DNA of 28,050 nt from a virus, in the IMG/VR virus record IMGVR_UViG_3300028415_000021, positions 1-28,050 of that record; one strand, written 5' to 3'. Positions 1-6,044 of the stretch are shown one piece after another (positions within the stretch are counted from its first letter, which is position 1; each line of letters begins with the position of its first letter). The notes under the pieces are model-generated. The model saw only the letters and a program-made list of their open reading frames with translations, searched no databases and was not told the DNA's origin. A program made the translations under genes and the position numbers.

Positions 1-1
1 C

Positions 2-100
2 GGGGTGACACGCGACTACCTGCGCCAGCTACGCCGCGGCGACAAGCGAATGAGCTACGCGCTGCAGCTGACCCTGGAGCGGATCGCCACCGGCGAGTAG
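2..100 (+). CDS. C-terminal end of a small helix-turn-helix regulator (5' partial)
   Basis: An open frame runs in from the left edge and stops with TAG at 98-100, giving 32 residues. The readable part contains GVTRDYLRQLRRGDKRMSYA followed by an LTLERIATGE end. The spacing of an LGV-type turn, a YLRQLRRG recognition helix and a leucine-rich closing helix resembles the second half of a Cro/CI or YdaS-like helix-turn-helix domain. The protein seems to end right after this domain, so it would be a small DNA-binding protein. It could be the factor that binds the repeated palindrome seen across the window, but nothing here proves that. Most of the gene lies outside the window and its start is unseen. 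Confidence 0.5.
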   Translation, partial: GVTRDYLRQLRRGDKRMSYALQLTLERIATGE

Positions 101-179
101 CCTGCTCCGTAGCGGGTGACTATCTGGCGCTGGAATACAAGGCCATGCTAACGGCCGCGCCAAAGCTGGGAGGTGAGTG

Positions 180-698
180 ATGAAAACCCATGAACTAAAG
201 ACGGACCCTGACGTGTTTTATGCTCTGATCTCCGGACGAAAAACATACGAGATTAGGCGTGATGATCGCGGGTTCCGAGTGGGCGATACGCTAGTTCTGC
301 GCAGGACCGTGCACTCGGGCGACGAAATGGCGCAAGGCGAGCCATTGCGCTACACCGGAGAGGAAGCCGTTCGGCGGGTTACTCACATACTCGAAGGGCC
401 TGCTTACGGGATCGCTGAAGGATGGGTAATCTTGTCAGTTAACGACACGGGGAGGGATGCCCTGGCGGCGCATGTGGAGCGGCAGAGCGCCGTGATCTTC
501 CAGACCATGGCGGCGGTAGATGAACGACTGCTACCCCTCCCTGCTCTCGAACAGAAGGTCGGCTTCAAACTCACCAAGATCCACGAACTCATCCGCGCCG
601 GCGAGTTTCCACCCGGTAAGCTCATCCAGGGCAAGCACCTGTGGCTCGAACGAGAGATCGACGACTGGATTCAGCATCAGTGGTCGTCCGCTTCCTGA
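180..698 (+). CDS. DUF3850 (ASCH/PUA-like) domain fused to an AlpA-type DNA-binding domain
   Basis: This 172-residue protein starts at ATG 180, with GGGAGG at 168-173 as ribosome binding site; a GTG lies one codon upstream. Residues 1-87 match the DUF3850 pattern: MKTHELKTDP at the start, an EIRRDDRGFRVGDTL core and a WVILSV final strand. This is a PUA-like fold of the ASCH group, usually linked to RNA or modified-base recognition. Residues about 118-167 look like an AlpA/excisionase-type winged helix: LPLPALEQKVGFKLTKIHEL, then a GKHLWLEREIDDWI wing and helix. AlpA proteins are small phage transcription regulators. A second candidate start, ATG 507, would give the AlpA part alone. The join may reflect an in-frame deletion between two neighbouring genes or a true fusion. 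The two domain calls are by eye; the DNA-binding role is inferred. Confidence 0.75.
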   Translation: MKTHELKTDPDVFYALISGRKTYEIRRDDRGFRVGDTLVLRRTVHSGDEMAQGEPLRYTGEEAVRRVTHILEGPAYGIAEGWVILSVNDTGRDALAAHVERQSAVIFQTMAAVDERLLPLPALEQKVGFKLTKIHELIRAGEFPPGKLIQGKHLWLEREIDDWIQHQWSSAS

Positions 699-836
699 CC
701 GCGAAGCCTGTCCAGGGTATGTAGAACTGGCAGTTGAACCGCGTAACGGCCATTATCTGGTGAGTGGTCAGCGGCTCAATCAGCTGCAGACCTTCGATGA
801 CATCGTGGATAGGTAGCCTATCCGGGGGAGAAGATA
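699..836 (+). other. Gap with possible coding remnant and a hairpin before the endolysin
   Basis: No complete gene is visible. One frame reads YVELAVEPRNGHYLVSGQRL and ends DDIVDR with TAG at 814-816. It looks protein-like but has no ATG, so it may be the tail of a lost gene. GGATAGG (807-813) and CCTATCC (817-823) form a 7-bp inverted repeat with a 3-base loop just before the endolysin ribosome binding site. This could be a small hairpin affecting translation or the scar of a deletion. Confidence 0.35.
722..738 (+). promoter_or_regulatory. Palindrome copy 0 (TAGAAC-N5-GTTGAA), upstream of endolysin
   Basis: TAGAAC TGGCA GTTGAA matches the recurring TTCAAC-N5-GTTGAA palindrome with two mismatches in the left arm. 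It lies in the gap ahead of the endolysin gene. It is the weakest copy; I see no clear sigma-70 boxes at a standard distance. Confidence 0.35.
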
Positions 837-1511
837 ATGAATATCGAATCTGCGCAGCGGGACATGCGGGCGCTGGGCGTGTACGGCGGGGCCATCGACG
901 GCCTCTGGGGCCCGCTCTCCGAAGCGGGCTACCAGCAGGTGCTGAGCGCCGCCCGGTCGGTGCTCGAGAAGACGCTGCACCCCGCGGCGGGCGGGCGCAC
1001 GGCGCTGGCCTGGGGGCAGAAGGTCGACGCGGCATTTCGCGAGAAGGTGCGGTCGATCTGCGCCCGGCTGGGGATTCGCGATCCCGACTGGTTGATGGCC
1101 TGCATCGCCTTCGAGACCGGCGAACGCTTTTCCCCCGACGTCGTCAACGGCGCGGGCAGCGGCGCGACCGGGCTGATCCAGTTCATGCCGCGCACCGCGC
1201 GCGGCCTGGGCACCACGACGCGGGCTCTGGCGAAGATGTCGGCGGTGGAGCAGCTGGACTTCGTCGAGCGGTACTTCCAGCCGTACAAGGGCCGCCTCAA
1301 GAACCTGGGCGACCTGTACATGGCGATTCTGTGGCCGGCGGGCATCGGCAAGGACAGCAGCTGGGAGCTCTGGGCGCGCGAGAGCCGCGAGATCACCTAC
1401 TTCCAGAACCGCGGCCTGGACGCCAACCGCGACGGCGTGATCACCCGCGGCGAGGCCGTCGCCAAGATCGAGGAGAAGCTGGAACGCGGACGCGAGTCGT
1501 TTCGCGGATAA
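837..1511 (+). CDS. Endolysin: lytic transglycosylase-like muramidase with EF-hand loop
   Basis: This 224-residue protein starts at ATG 837 behind a strong GGGGGAG site (824-830). Residues 5-35 (QRDMRALGVYGGAIDGLWGP) look like a short peptidoglycan-binding domain. Residues 80-170 resemble the SLT/lysozyme-like fold: IAFETGERF carries the likely catalytic glutamate E93, and GATGLIQFMPRTA (109-121) is the typical substrate-cleft motif. Residues 195-206, DANRDGVITRGE, fit a canonical 12-residue EF-hand loop (D195, N197, D199, G200, I202, E206), so calcium may tune activity. There is no signal peptide, so export should depend on a holin. The gene sits before the terminase, about 25 kb by sequence from the membrane-protein cassette at 26763-28050. 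Such distant placement is seen in circularly read or cos-ended phages. Family call strong, substrate bond inferred. Confidence 0.85.
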   Translation: MNIESAQRDMRALGVYGGAIDGLWGPLSEAGYQQVLSAARSVLEKTLHPAAGGRTALAWGQKVDAAFREKVRSICARLGIRDPDWLMACIAFETGERFSPDVVNGAGSGATGLIQFMPRTARGLGTTTRALAKMSAVEQLDFVERYFQPYKGRLKNLGDLYMAILWPAGIGKDSSWELWARESREITYFQNRGLDANRDGVITRGEAVAKIEEKLERGRESFRG

Positions 1512-1514
1512 ACA

Positions 1515-1531
1515 TTCAACTATTTGTTGAA
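1515..1531 (+). promoter_or_regulatory. Palindrome copy 1, perfect TTCAAC-TATTT-GTTGAA
   Basis: This is the cleanest copy, a perfect 6-bp-arm inverted repeat (7 bp counting the flanking A and T) with a 5-base centre, three bases after the endolysin stop. It serves as the reference for the family. No gene of certain integrity follows directly: the next frame is a methyltransferase remnant. No convincing -35/-10 pair was found here. Confidence 0.6.
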
Positions 1532-1589
1532 TAGACAGCCAGGGGTTGTTAGGCTGCGGGGACCATTACTCGACGAGACGGGCACCGCC

Positions 1590-1787
1590 TTGACCGCCTA
1601 CTACAACGAGAACGACCCCACGGCCGCCCAGTGGCTGCGCAACCTGATCGCCGCCGGGCTTATCGCGCCGGGGGACGTCGACGAGAGGAGCATCACCGAT
1701 GTTCGACCCGCTGATCTGCGAGGCTACGCCCAGTGCCACTTCTTCGCCGGGATCGGCGTCTGGAGCCGAGCGAGCGGGACGCGCTGA
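1590..1787 (+). pseudogene. Truncated N-terminus of a DNA (cytosine-5) methyltransferase
   Basis: The frame reads TAYYNENDPTAAQWLRNLIA and then, about 25 codons on, an aspartate-rich linker ending QCHFFAGIGVWSRA, followed by SGTR and TGA at 1785-1787. FFAGIG is motif I (cofactor binding) of C5 cytosine methyltransferases, and the preceding N-terminal layout is the one I know from phage and prophage Dcm-type enzymes. Everything after motif I is gone: the Pro-Cys catalytic loop, motif VIII and the target recognition domain. The start is also doubtful: only a TTG (1590) sits where an ATG would be expected, and the same frame runs back open to 1524 inside palindrome copy 1. A deletion joining motif I to a downstream zinc-ribbon gene explains the layout best. 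No enzyme activity is expected. Confidence 0.7.
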
Positions 1788-1893
1788 TCTGAGCGAGTGC
1801 CCGTTCTGCGACCACTGGTTCGACCAGGCGCTGCTCGGTCGCTACGGGTGTCCCAACTGTGAAGGCGAGGGGCTCGACGACGAGCTCATCTAG
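1699..1893 (+). pseudogene. Zinc-ribbon fragment or hybrid ORF downstream of the deletion scar
   Basis: An ORF from ATG 1699 overlaps the methyltransferase remnant out of frame, so its first 30 or so residues look like non-natural sequence. From CTG 1789 onward it becomes convincing: SECPFCDHWF, a short helix, then YGCPNCEGEGLDDELI. That is a two-knuckle zinc ribbon (C-x2-C and C-x2-C), like many 35-45 residue phage proteins that sit next to DNA-modifying or nucleotide genes. There is no good initiation codon at the natural boundary, where ATG may have become CTG. The fragment may still be translated as the hybrid or may be dead. It is followed directly by the dCMP deaminase, whose ribosome binding site overlaps its TAG. 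Confidence 0.5.
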
Positions 1894-1902
1894 GAGCGCA
1901 TC

Positions 1903-2352
1903 ATGAACGAGAAGTGGGACAGCAGGTTTCTCAACCGCGCGGTCGAGGTGGGGCGCTGGTCCAAGGACCCCTCGACGCGCGTCGGGGCGGTGATCGTCTC
2001 CGGCAAGCGTCAGGTCAGTGAGGGCTACAACGGCCCCCCGGCGGGGCTGCGTGATGACGACACGATGCCCCGTGAGGAGAAGCTGCGCCGCACGATCCAC
2101 GCCGAGGAGAACGCCCTGCTGTTCGCCGGCCGGGACGTTGCCGGTTGCACGCTTTACGTCACCCACCCGCCGTGCGGCTCCTGCGCGGCGAAGGTGATCC
2201 AGGCGGGCATCACCCGGGTCGTCTACCTGGCGCCAAGTGACGAGTTCGTGATCCGCTGGCACCCGGAGATGGCCAGCGCCCGTGCGATGTTCGAGGAGGC
2301 CGGCGTGCAGGTCGACATCCCTACAAGGCTGTCCCTCTGGGAGAGCGCATGA
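1903..2352 (+). CDS. Deoxycytidylate (dCMP) deaminase family protein
   Basis: This 149-residue protein, with start ATG 1903 and TAGGAG at 1891-1896, has the full zinc deaminase signature. H66-A-E68 in TIHAEENALL supplies one zinc ligand and the proton shuttle, and P90-C91-G-S-C94 supplies the two cysteine ligands. The N-terminal WSKDPSTRVGAVIV segment and the YNGPPAGLRDDD loop are typical of the dCMP/ComEB group, which makes dUMP from dCMP and feeds dTTP synthesis. It is shorter than the 150-190 usual for allosteric dCMP deaminases, and I cannot see the regulatory dCTP site clearly. It overlaps the next gene by ATGA, so the two are probably co-translated. Its place next to a broken cytosine methyltransferase suggests a nucleotide or base-modification island set among late genes. 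Confidence 0.88.
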   Translation: MNEKWDSRFLNRAVEVGRWSKDPSTRVGAVIVSGKRQVSEGYNGPPAGLRDDDTMPREEKLRRTIHAEENALLFAGRDVAGCTLYVTHPPCGSCAAKVIQAGITRVVYLAPSDEFVIRWHPEMASARAMFEEAGVQVDIPTRLSLWESA

Positions 2353-2594
2353 GCCCCACCGGGCGGCGTCCGCACCCCACGGGCTGGACGAAGTGGACCC
2401 ATCGCGAGCAGGGCGGTGACTACACCTTCCTGACTGTGGCGCGGGGCACCGGTGAGGACCACGGCGTCGAGTTCGCCTATTACCTGGGCCTCGACCAGGG
2501 CAGCGGTACGCTCCGCACGTTTGTCCGGCGTCTCGAGGAGTGGCACCGGGTCATGACCCCGCTCGATGACGACGGGCTAGACGATCTGATCTAA
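2349..2594 (+). CDS. Small conserved-looking phage protein, DUF1653-like
   Basis: This 81-residue protein starts at ATG 2349 inside the deaminase stop codon, so translation is likely coupled. The middle, from residue about 22 (GGDYTFLTVARGTGEDHGVE) through AYYLGLDQGSGTLRTFVRRLEEW, has the rhythm of DUF1653: short beta strands, a statement of exposure such as YYLGL, and a closing aromatic helix start like VRPLEEF. The usual N-terminal GxYxH of that family is replaced by HREQGGDYTF. The last ten residues are acidic (PLDDDGLDDLI), much like the acidic end of the zinc-ribbon fragment upstream (GLDDELI). Function is unknown; the family link is tentative. Confidence 0.6.
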   Translation: MSPTGRRPHPTGWTKWTHREQGGDYTFLTVARGTGEDHGVEFAYYLGLDQGSGTLRTFVRRLEEWHRVMTPLDDDGLDDLI

Positions 2595-2809
2595 GTCAGT
2601 GTACCTTTCAGTTGAGGTAACAACCGCCGGTGGGTCGGTGATAACCCGTTAGCCAGAGTGGCGTCCTTGCATTGGCGTCTTCTCCTTGTGCCGGTACGGG
2701 GGCCACCGGTGGCGAGATCGGCCCCCACCAGATTTCTCACGGCCAGCGCCGAAGGAGGTGGTCCTTATCTGCCAAGGGTCAGACGCCGCGAGGCGATAGC
2801 CGACACCAG

Positions 2810-2830
2810 CGCCCGGGCCCCACCCGGGCG
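2810..2830 (+). terminator. GC-rich hairpin terminator before the terminase promoter
   Basis: CGCCCGGG (2810-2817) pairs perfectly with CCCGGGCG (2823-2830) around a CCCCA loop and is followed by TCCTTGTCT. The stem is strong but the T run is broken, so efficiency is uncertain. It would separate the upstream accessory genes from the terminase transcript. Confidence 0.5.
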
Positions 2831-2833
2831 TCC

Positions 2834-2867
2834 TTGTCTCTGCGGTTTAATTCATCTATAAGTTGAA
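2834..2867 (+). promoter_or_regulatory. Candidate late promoter with palindrome copy 2 over its -10 box
   Basis: TTGTCT (2834-2839), a 17-base spacer and TATAAG (2857-2862) make a plausible sigma-70 promoter. The -10 box sits inside palindrome copy 2, TTCATC-TATAA-GTTGAA (2851-2867), one mismatch from perfect. A protein bound to the palindrome would cover the -10 box. This is the expected place for transcription of the terminase and head genes to begin. Confidence 0.55.
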
Positions 2868-2900
2868 AAGTCACCCACCCGTGAGCAAGAATGGTGACTT
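2868..2900 (+). promoter_or_regulatory. Leader stem-loop upstream of the terminase small subunit
   Basis: AAGTCACC (2868-2875) and GGTGACTT (2893-2900) are perfect 8-bp inverted repeats with a 17-base loop, directly after palindrome copy 2 and before the AAGGAA ribosome binding site (2908-2913). It may fold in the mRNA leader or be a second DNA-binding site. Confidence 0.4.
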
Positions 2901-2922
2901 CGTGTTCAAGGAAACCCACCCC

Positions 2923-3615
2923 ATGGCCAGGCCACGCAAGACACGCGATGACGACGATCTGATTGGCGGCCCGGGCGCCGGTGTCGAGATGGCACCGTAT
3001 CCCGGTGAGGGGGAGCCCCTGCCGCCGCCGGCCATGGACCTCGTCGACATCTATGGCGGCGTCAGCGCGAACTGGCTGGCGCAGATTTTCGGCAGCGATG
3101 TGAAGACCATCAAGAAGAAGCTGGCCCGCGCCGAGGGCGTGCGCGTCGGCACCGGCCGCGGCGGTATCGCGCTGTATAACATCGCCACGGCGGCGGCTTA
3201 CCTGGTCAGGCCGAAGATCGACTTGATCCAGTACGTCAAGGGGCTGCGCCCCAACGACCTGCCGCCGATCCTCAACGACAGCTACTGGGCGGCGATGCTC
3301 AAGCGCCAGAAATGGCAGGAGAACGCCGGCGACCTGTGGCGCACCGAGGACGTGGTCGCGGTGTTCGGCGACGTGGCCTTCATGTTCAAGACCACGGCCC
3401 AGCTGTGGGTCGAGGATTTAGACCGCCACCACGGCCTGAGCCCCGAGATGCGGGCCACCATCACCCATCAGGTCGACAATCTGCTCGAGCAGGTTCACGA
3501 GAAGATGATCGACCTGCCGAAGGCTCGCCACACGCGCAGCTCGGCGACGGAGGAGGGGGCTGTCCCCGACCAGCAGCCCAAGCCCGAAAGCCCGGAGGGC
3601 GTCGACATTGTATGA
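2923..3615 (+). CDS. Terminase small subunit, DUF1441/Nu1-type
   Basis: This is a 230-residue protein if ATG 2923 is used, with AAGGAA 9 bases upstream. An in-frame GTG 2881 and TTG 2863 lie upstream but lack ribosome binding sites, and the TTG is inside the palindrome. Residues about 38-75 (ANWLAQIFGSDVKTIKKKLA) form a helix-turn-helix like the DNA-recognition domain of lambda Nu1. The central VRPKIDLIQYVKGLRPNDLP and LKRQKWQENAGDLWRTEDVV segments are typical of DUF1441 terminase small subunits. The C-terminus is proline- and charge-rich and probably binds the large subunit. It overlaps the large subunit start by eight bases, suggesting coupled translation. Its role is to recognise the phage end site and hand DNA to the packaging motor. 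Confidence 0.88.
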   Translation: MARPRKTRDDDDLIGGPGAGVEMAPYPGEGEPLPPPAMDLVDIYGGVSANWLAQIFGSDVKTIKKKLARAEGVRVGTGRGGIALYNIATAAAYLVRPKIDLIQYVKGLRPNDLPPILNDSYWAAMLKRQKWQENAGDLWRTEDVVAVFGDVAFMFKTTAQLWVEDLDRHHGLSPEMRATITHQVDNLLEQVHEKMIDLPKARHTRSSATEEGAVPDQQPKPESPEGVDIV

Positions 3616-5749
3616 CTCCATTGAACAGATGGTCTCGGCGGCGGCCAGCGGCATCCGGCCGCCCGAGCGTCTGACGGTGGCCGAGGCCGCCGAACGCTAC
3701 CGCTACCTGAACAACCCGGGCTCTTACGTCGGCTATTGGGACAACACTTTCGCCCCGTACCTGGTGGAGTTCATGGACACGCTGACCAGCAGCGACTACA
3801 CCGGGGCGGTGTTCGCCGGACCGGCAAGGACAGGCAAGAGCGATGTGTTTTTTAACTGGTTGGCGTACACCGCGGTCTGCGATCCGGCGGACATGATGAT
3901 GGTCCACATGACCATGTCGGTCGCCCGCGACTGGAGCCAGAAGGACCTGCGGCGCGCCTGGCGCCATTCCAAGGCGCTGGGCAAGACGGTGGCCCCCGGT
4001 CGGCATAACCAGTCGACCCACGACATCCGTTTTCTCTCGGGCATGCACCTGCTGGTCAAGTGGCCGACGATCACCGAGCTCTCGGGCAAGACCGTGGGCC
4101 GCAACTGGATCGCCGACTACGACCGGATCAGCGCCAGCATCGACGACGAGGGGTCGGCGTTCAGCCTGACCTCGAAGCGTGCCGAGACCTTCCGCCGTTA
4201 CGGCATGACGGTCGCCGAGAGTTCGCCCGGTTTCGACATCATCGACCCCAAGTGGTCGCTGCCCAAGGCCCGGCCCCACGAGGCGCCCCCGGTAGGCGGT
4301 GGCGTACTGGCGCTCTACAACCAGGGTGACCGGCGCCGCTGGTACTGGCGCTGCCCGGGCTGCGCGAAGCCGTTTGAACCGGACTTCAAGTTGTTCCTGA
4401 TCCCCGACAGCGCCGACCTGGTGGAAGCCGCCGAGGCGACGGTGATGGAGTGCCCGCACTGCACGCATCACATCTGGCACGACGGCATGCACGGTGAGCC
4501 GGGCAAGCACGAGCTCAACCAGACGGTACTGGGCAACGCCAAGTGGGTGAAGGAGGGGCAGTTGTGGCTGCCCCGCTCAGGGGACGACGCCGCCGTGCAG
4601 GGCCGCCTCGAGGGCCGGGGGGTTCGCTCCGACCTGGCGGCCTTCTGGCTGAAGGGGCCCGCCGCCAACTTCGCGACCTGGCGCGACGTCGTGCTCAAGT
4701 ACTTGCAGGCACAAGAGGTCTTCCAGCGTACCGGTGCCCAGGAGGCGCTGAAGACCACCATCAACACCGACCAGGGCCTGCCCTTTCTCCCGGCAGGGAT
4801 GGAGCACGGGCGCCTGGCGGAGGACGTGCGGGGGATGGCGGAGGACGTCGGCGAGGGGACGGTGCCCGCGCATGTGCGGTTCCTGGTGGCCACCATCGAC
4901 GTGCAGAAATCGCGTTTCGAGGTGCAGGTCCATGGCCTCGGCTACGGCGGCGATGTGACCGTCATCGACCGCTTCGCGATCCGCAAGTCCCGGCGCCTGG
5001 ACGAGGACGGCGAGCGTGAACCGCTGCGGCCGGCGTCGTATGTCGAGGACTGGGACCTGCTGATCGACCAGGTGATGCTCAAGACGTACCCGCTGGCCGA
5101 TGGCTCCGGGCGTGAGATGCGCATGCGCATGGTCGGCTGTGACTCCGGCGGCTCGGCGAGCAAGAAGAATGACAGCAGCACCACCAAGACGGCGTATGCC
5201 TTCTACCGGCGGCTCAAGCAGGCTGACGGCGCGGAGATACCCGCGGGCCTGCACCGGCGCTTCCTGCTGCTCAAGGGCGGCTCGACCGCCACTGCGCCAC
5301 GGGTCAAGATCAGCTACCCGGACAGCGAACGGCGCGACCGCCATGCCGGTGCCCGGGGCGACGTGCCGGTGCTGATGCTCAACACCACGGCGCTCAAGGA
5401 CCAGCTCGACGCCATGCTCGACCGCGAGCGCACCGGCGGCGGGCGGGTGCGTTTCGCCGACTGGCTGCCCGACGAGTTCTGGGACGAGATGGTCGCCGAG
5501 GCACGCGGTCCGAAGGGCTGGGAGAAGCTGTCGGCGCGCAACGAGGCATGGGACCTGCTGGTCTATTGCCTTGCCGTGGCGCTCTACCGGCCGATCCGCG
5601 TGGAGACGCTGGACTGGGACGAGCCCCCCGGCTGGGCCGATCAGTGGGACGATAACAGCATGGTGTTCAACCCCGCGAAGGGCGAGAAAGCCGAGGAAAC
5701 CGTCGCGCCCAGGACATCGTTGAAAGACCTTGCGGCGGCTCTTGCTTGA
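3608..5749 (+). CDS. Terminase large subunit, GpA family (packaging ATPase and nuclease)
   Basis: A 713-residue protein, close to lambda gpA in length. The TTG at 3608 is preferred as start because GGAGGG (3594-3599) stands eight bases before it; the next in-frame ATG (3629) has no ribosome binding site. The Walker A-type loop is GPARTGKS at residues 71-78. Two CxxC knuckles, C249/C252 and C282/C285, form a zinc site as found in GpA proteins. The nuclease half holds TIDVQ (D431) and GCDSGGSASKKN (D512), which fit the acidic metal-binding positions of the RNase H-like terminase nuclease. The ATPase drives DNA into the prohead and the nuclease cuts at cos. The gene ends in the promoter region of the next block, and TTGACA overlaps its stop. 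Confidence 0.95.
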   Translation: MYDSIEQMVSAAASGIRPPERLTVAEAAERYRYLNNPGSYVGYWDNTFAPYLVEFMDTLTSSDYTGAVFAGPARTGKSDVFFNWLAYTAVCDPADMMMVHMTMSVARDWSQKDLRRAWRHSKALGKTVAPGRHNQSTHDIRFLSGMHLLVKWPTITELSGKTVGRNWIADYDRISASIDDEGSAFSLTSKRAETFRRYGMTVAESSPGFDIIDPKWSLPKARPHEAPPVGGGVLALYNQGDRRRWYWRCPGCAKPFEPDFKLFLIPDSADLVEAAEATVMECPHCTHHIWHDGMHGEPGKHELNQTVLGNAKWVKEGQLWLPRSGDDAAVQGRLEGRGVRSDLAAFWLKGPAANFATWRDVVLKYLQAQEVFQRTGAQEALKTTINTDQGLPFLPAGMEHGRLAEDVRGMAEDVGEGTVPAHVRFLVATIDVQKSRFEVQVHGLGYGGDVTVIDRFAIRKSRRLDEDGEREPLRPASYVEDWDLLIDQVMLKTYPLADGSGREMRMRMVGCDSGGSASKKNDSSTTKTAYAFYRRLKQADGAEIPAGLHRRFLLLKGGSTATAPRVKISYPDSERRDRHAGARGDVPVLMLNTTALKDQLDAMLDRERTGGGRVRFADWLPDEFWDEMVAEARGPKGWEKLSARNEAWDLLVYCLAVALYRPIRVETLDWDEPPGWADQWDDNSMVFNPAKGEKAEETVAPRTSLKDLAAALA

Positions 5750-5756
5750 CATACAG

Positions 5757-5806
5757 TTCAACTTGCGCTTTCACTTTCAACCAAAAGTGTCTACTATTTC
5801 GTTGAA
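5757..5806 (+). promoter_or_regulatory. Promoter and palindrome copy 3 before the gpW-portal operon
   Basis: TTTCAC (5769-5774), a 17-base spacer and TACTAT (5792-5797) form a good sigma-70-like pair. Around it lie TTCAAC half-sites at 5757-5762 and 5776-5781 and a GTTGAA half-site at 5801-5806, the last preceded by ATTTC as in the centre of copy 1. The arms are dispersed rather than at the standard 5-base spacing, so several protein units may bind. The gap from stop to start is only 82 bases, yet it is clearly AT-richer than its surroundings. Confidence 0.55.
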
Positions 5807-5831
5807 ATTCTCGATCTTCCGGGGACTCTGA

Positions 5832-6044
5832 ATGTCCGTGACCTTGCAAACCCGGCTCGATGAAGCCGAAACGGCATATCACCAGCTCGCCCTGGGGCAG
5901 AACATCGCCGAGTTTCGCGATCAGAATGGCGAGCTCGTGCGCTACACGCCAGCCAACCGTGGCGCGCTGTGGAGCTATATTCTCCGGCTGCGCTCCGAGC
6001 TTGGCATGGCGAACACCAGTCGACCCGGGAGGGCCACCTTTTGA
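5832..6044 (+). CDS. Head-tail joining protein, gpW-like
   Basis: This 70-residue protein starts at ATG 5832 with a GGGGA site at 5821-5825. The sequence LDEAETAYHQLALGQNIAEF, then RDQNGELVRYTPANRGAL and YILRLRSELG, matches the gpW family in length and layout: helix, beta hairpin with a charged tip, helix. In lambda, gpW plugs the portal after packaging so that the tail connector can dock. Position between terminase and portal is exactly as in lambda. The stop overlaps the TTG start of the portal by four bases (TTGA), pointing to coupled translation. The serine- and arginine-rich end (SRPGRATF) is longer than I would expect for the folded core. Confidence 0.85.
   Translation: MSVTLQTRLDEAETAYHQLALGQNIAEFRDQNGELVRYTPANRGALWSYILRLRSELGMANTSRPGRATF

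Larger units (their letters stand above)
2595..2922 (+). other. Gene-free packaging/control region: candidate cos site plus leader
   Basis: I see no credible gene here; two short overlapping frames have non-protein-like composition. The stretch is rich in symmetry. GCCACCGGTGGC (2702-2713) is a perfect 12-bp palindrome nested inside a GGGGGCC (2698-2704) / GGCCCCC (2720-2726) repeat. AAGGA-GGTGG-TCCTT lies at 2752-2766. A 10-bp direct repeat, GGCGTCCTTG, occurs at 2660-2669 and 2827-2836. Lying immediately upstream of the terminase genes, as in lambda, this is the best candidate for the cos/packaging recognition region. A terminator-like hairpin, the late promoter candidate and a leader hairpin occupy the 3' end. 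Assignment as cos is inference from position and symmetry. Confidence 0.4.

Noticed and set aside
520-816. 98-residue ORF overlapping the AlpA domain region
   Set aside because: Its first half is an out-of-frame shadow of the DUF3850-AlpA gene; only the last 33 residues look protein-like, so it is listed as a possible remnant instead.
1524-1589. Upstream extension of the methyltransferase remnant from TTG 1524
   Set aside because: The TTG lies inside palindrome copy 1 and has no ribosome binding site; the resemblance of its NRQPGV start to the ORF at 11476 is probably chance.
2658-2866. Two short ORFs in the gap before the terminase
   Set aside because: Protein composition is not natural-looking, no ribosome binding sites, and they run across the terminator hairpin, promoter and palindrome.
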